Shown here in pieces: positions 35,328-36,429 of a stretch of 36,429 bases of DNA; position 1 is the stretch's first letter; each line of letters begins with the position of its first letter. The translations under genes were made by a program, and so were the position numbers. Under the pieces are notes generated by a model, which was not told the origin of the DNA, searched no databases, and saw only the letters and a program-made list of their open reading frames with translations. The stretch is taken from contig SMWE01000094.1 in NCBI GenBank assembly GCA_004357475.1, positions 1 through 36,429 on the forward strand. The letters are read 5' to 3'. Source of the stretch: Gammaproteobacteria bacterium (GTDB lineage: Bacteria > Pseudomonadota > Gammaproteobacteria > Steroidobacterales > Woeseiaceae).

Positions 35328-36429
35328 TCAGATATCGCGTTCCCGGCGGCGCTCTGCCAGCTCTCGCTGTTGTTTCCGGGCCGCGGCCTCGGCAAGGCGA
35401 ATCTGTTCGTTGCGCTGAATATCACTATCGATAACGCGAATCCACTGACGTGAAATTTTACGGGACCGACTGGTTTTTGCGGCCTCACGGAACGCTGCAA
35501 CCGAAGCCCGGTACTTTTGCTGATTGTACAGGCACATACCAAGAGAGATTTGTGCATGATCAGGGCTCTTGATGCCGCCCTTCTTGATGCCGTTGTTGAT
35601 CGCAGCGACACACTCGCCAAACTGGCCTAGGTTCAGGTAGGCGTTGCCCAATCTCAGGTCCAGCTCGCCCTCAGTACTGAGCCTGGCTGCCTGCTGCAGC
35701 GCAGGAATTGCTTTCTCATCCTCGGCAGCCAGCGTCCAGGCCTGCGACAGCAGCCGATAATTCTTGGCATTCTTCGCAACCCTGCCTGTCTCCATTTCCT
35801 CAGTGAGCAAAAGTGCCGCCTTGTAAGGAACTTCCCGCTGCAGGTAGAGCTGCGCCATCGTGACCAGTTCCGACTCTTTTTCGAGCATTCCCTGGGTCAT
35901 CGCGGCATCATAGGCGGCGACCAGGTTTTGTTCTTCACCCAACTCGGTGTAAGCACCCGCGAGTGAGAACCAGTAACGCTTTTTCGGCCAGTTGACGAGC
36001 AGGATTTTCTGGATGTCCCTGACTTTCTCGTAGTCCTCCTGCTGAAAAAAAGCGAAGTTCAGAAGCACGTACCAGTCTTCCTTGACCGTTAGCTCGCGCT
36101 TCACCGCCACCGCCATGGCCGCTTCAATCGGCCTTACCATTTCCGCATAGCGATCGATCTGGTACAGGTTTTGCGCGTAAAGGATATAAGGGTCCGGCGG
36201 GGGATTGGTTTCCAATACGAACCACTCATCCAGCAAACGAATCGCCTTGTTGTAGTCCTCTTCCATCGTTGAAAGCTGAGCAAGCGTATACAACGTTTGT
36301 TTCTTGATTTGTTCTTCGATACTCGGAATACGCAGCATTTCCTCGTAGGTCGCGATCGCTTCCGGCATTTTGTCGAGGTTGTAGTACACGAAACCAATGT
36401 AGTTCAGTACATTCTGTAATTCGTAATCC
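35328..36429 (-). CDS. TPR-repeat protein, 5' end beyond window edge
   Basis: Frame stays open past the listed GTG at 36389 to the window edge (DYELQNVLNYIGFVYYNLDKMPEAIATYEEML). Many TPR-like helices; Arg/Glu-rich C-terminus. Confidence 0.75.
   Translation of the reverse strand, partial: DYELQNVLNYIGFVYYNLDKMPEAIATYEEMLRIPSIEEQIKKQTLYTLAQLSTMEEDYNKAIRLLDEWFVLETNPPPDPYILYAQNLYQIDRYAEMVRPIEAAMAVAVKRELTVKEDWYVLLNFAFFQQEDYEKVRDIQKILLVNWPKKRYWFSLAGAYTELGEEQNLVAAYDAAMTQGMLEKESELVTMAQLYLQREVPYKAALLLTEEMETGRVAKNAKNYRLLSQAWTLAAEDEKAIPALQQAARLSTEGELDLRLGNAYLNLGQFGECVAAINNGIKKGGIKSPDHAQISLGMCLYNQQKYRASVAAFREAAKTSRSRKISRQWIRVIDSDIQRNEQIRLAEAAARKQQRELAERRRERDI

Noticed and set aside
1-36429. CRISPR arrays, tRNA/rRNA genes, prophage or transposase genes
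   Set aside because: Looked for regularly spaced repeats, tRNA-like sequences and integrase/transposase motifs; none seen by eye. A tRNAscan-SE/CRISPR finder run would be decisive.

Overview
36.4-kb, GC-rich, gene-dense chromosomal window that looks gammaproteobacterial; this is inferred from gene content and synteny only. Main blocks: (a) a left edge with an NHL-repeat protein and a broken amidase that runs into the C-terminal remnant of an unrelated serine hydrolase; (b) a TTG-started membrane/TolB-like/TPR protein; (c) an accessory lipid/phosphodiester region with a PGAP2/Frag1-like membrane protein, a coiled-coil membrane protein, a GDPD, a small TIR-like (ThsB/DUF1863-type) protein, an EEP-family phosphodiesterase/nuclease and a FadJ-like beta-oxidation multienzyme; (d) a double cyclic-nucleotide-binding + rhodanese protein; (e) a minus-strand fabD-fabG-acpP-fabF-mltG-tmk-holB-pilZ cluster; (f) a rhombosortase-like rhomboid protease divergent from a type II secretion gspG-H-I-J-K-L-M-N operon; (g) an AddA/AddB-like helicase-nuclease pair; (h) a decayed alaA-like aminotransferase; (i) sseA, etfBA, a peroxiredoxin, a 2Fe-2S ferredoxin and a truncated TPR protein. 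Best candidates for something new are the PGAP2-like/GDPD/TIR-like/EEP neighbourhood at 4.5-8.1 kb, the rhombosortase-T2SS linkage, and several decay or duplication scars that the ORF track misses. All family names come from reading protein motifs by eye; no database search was run.
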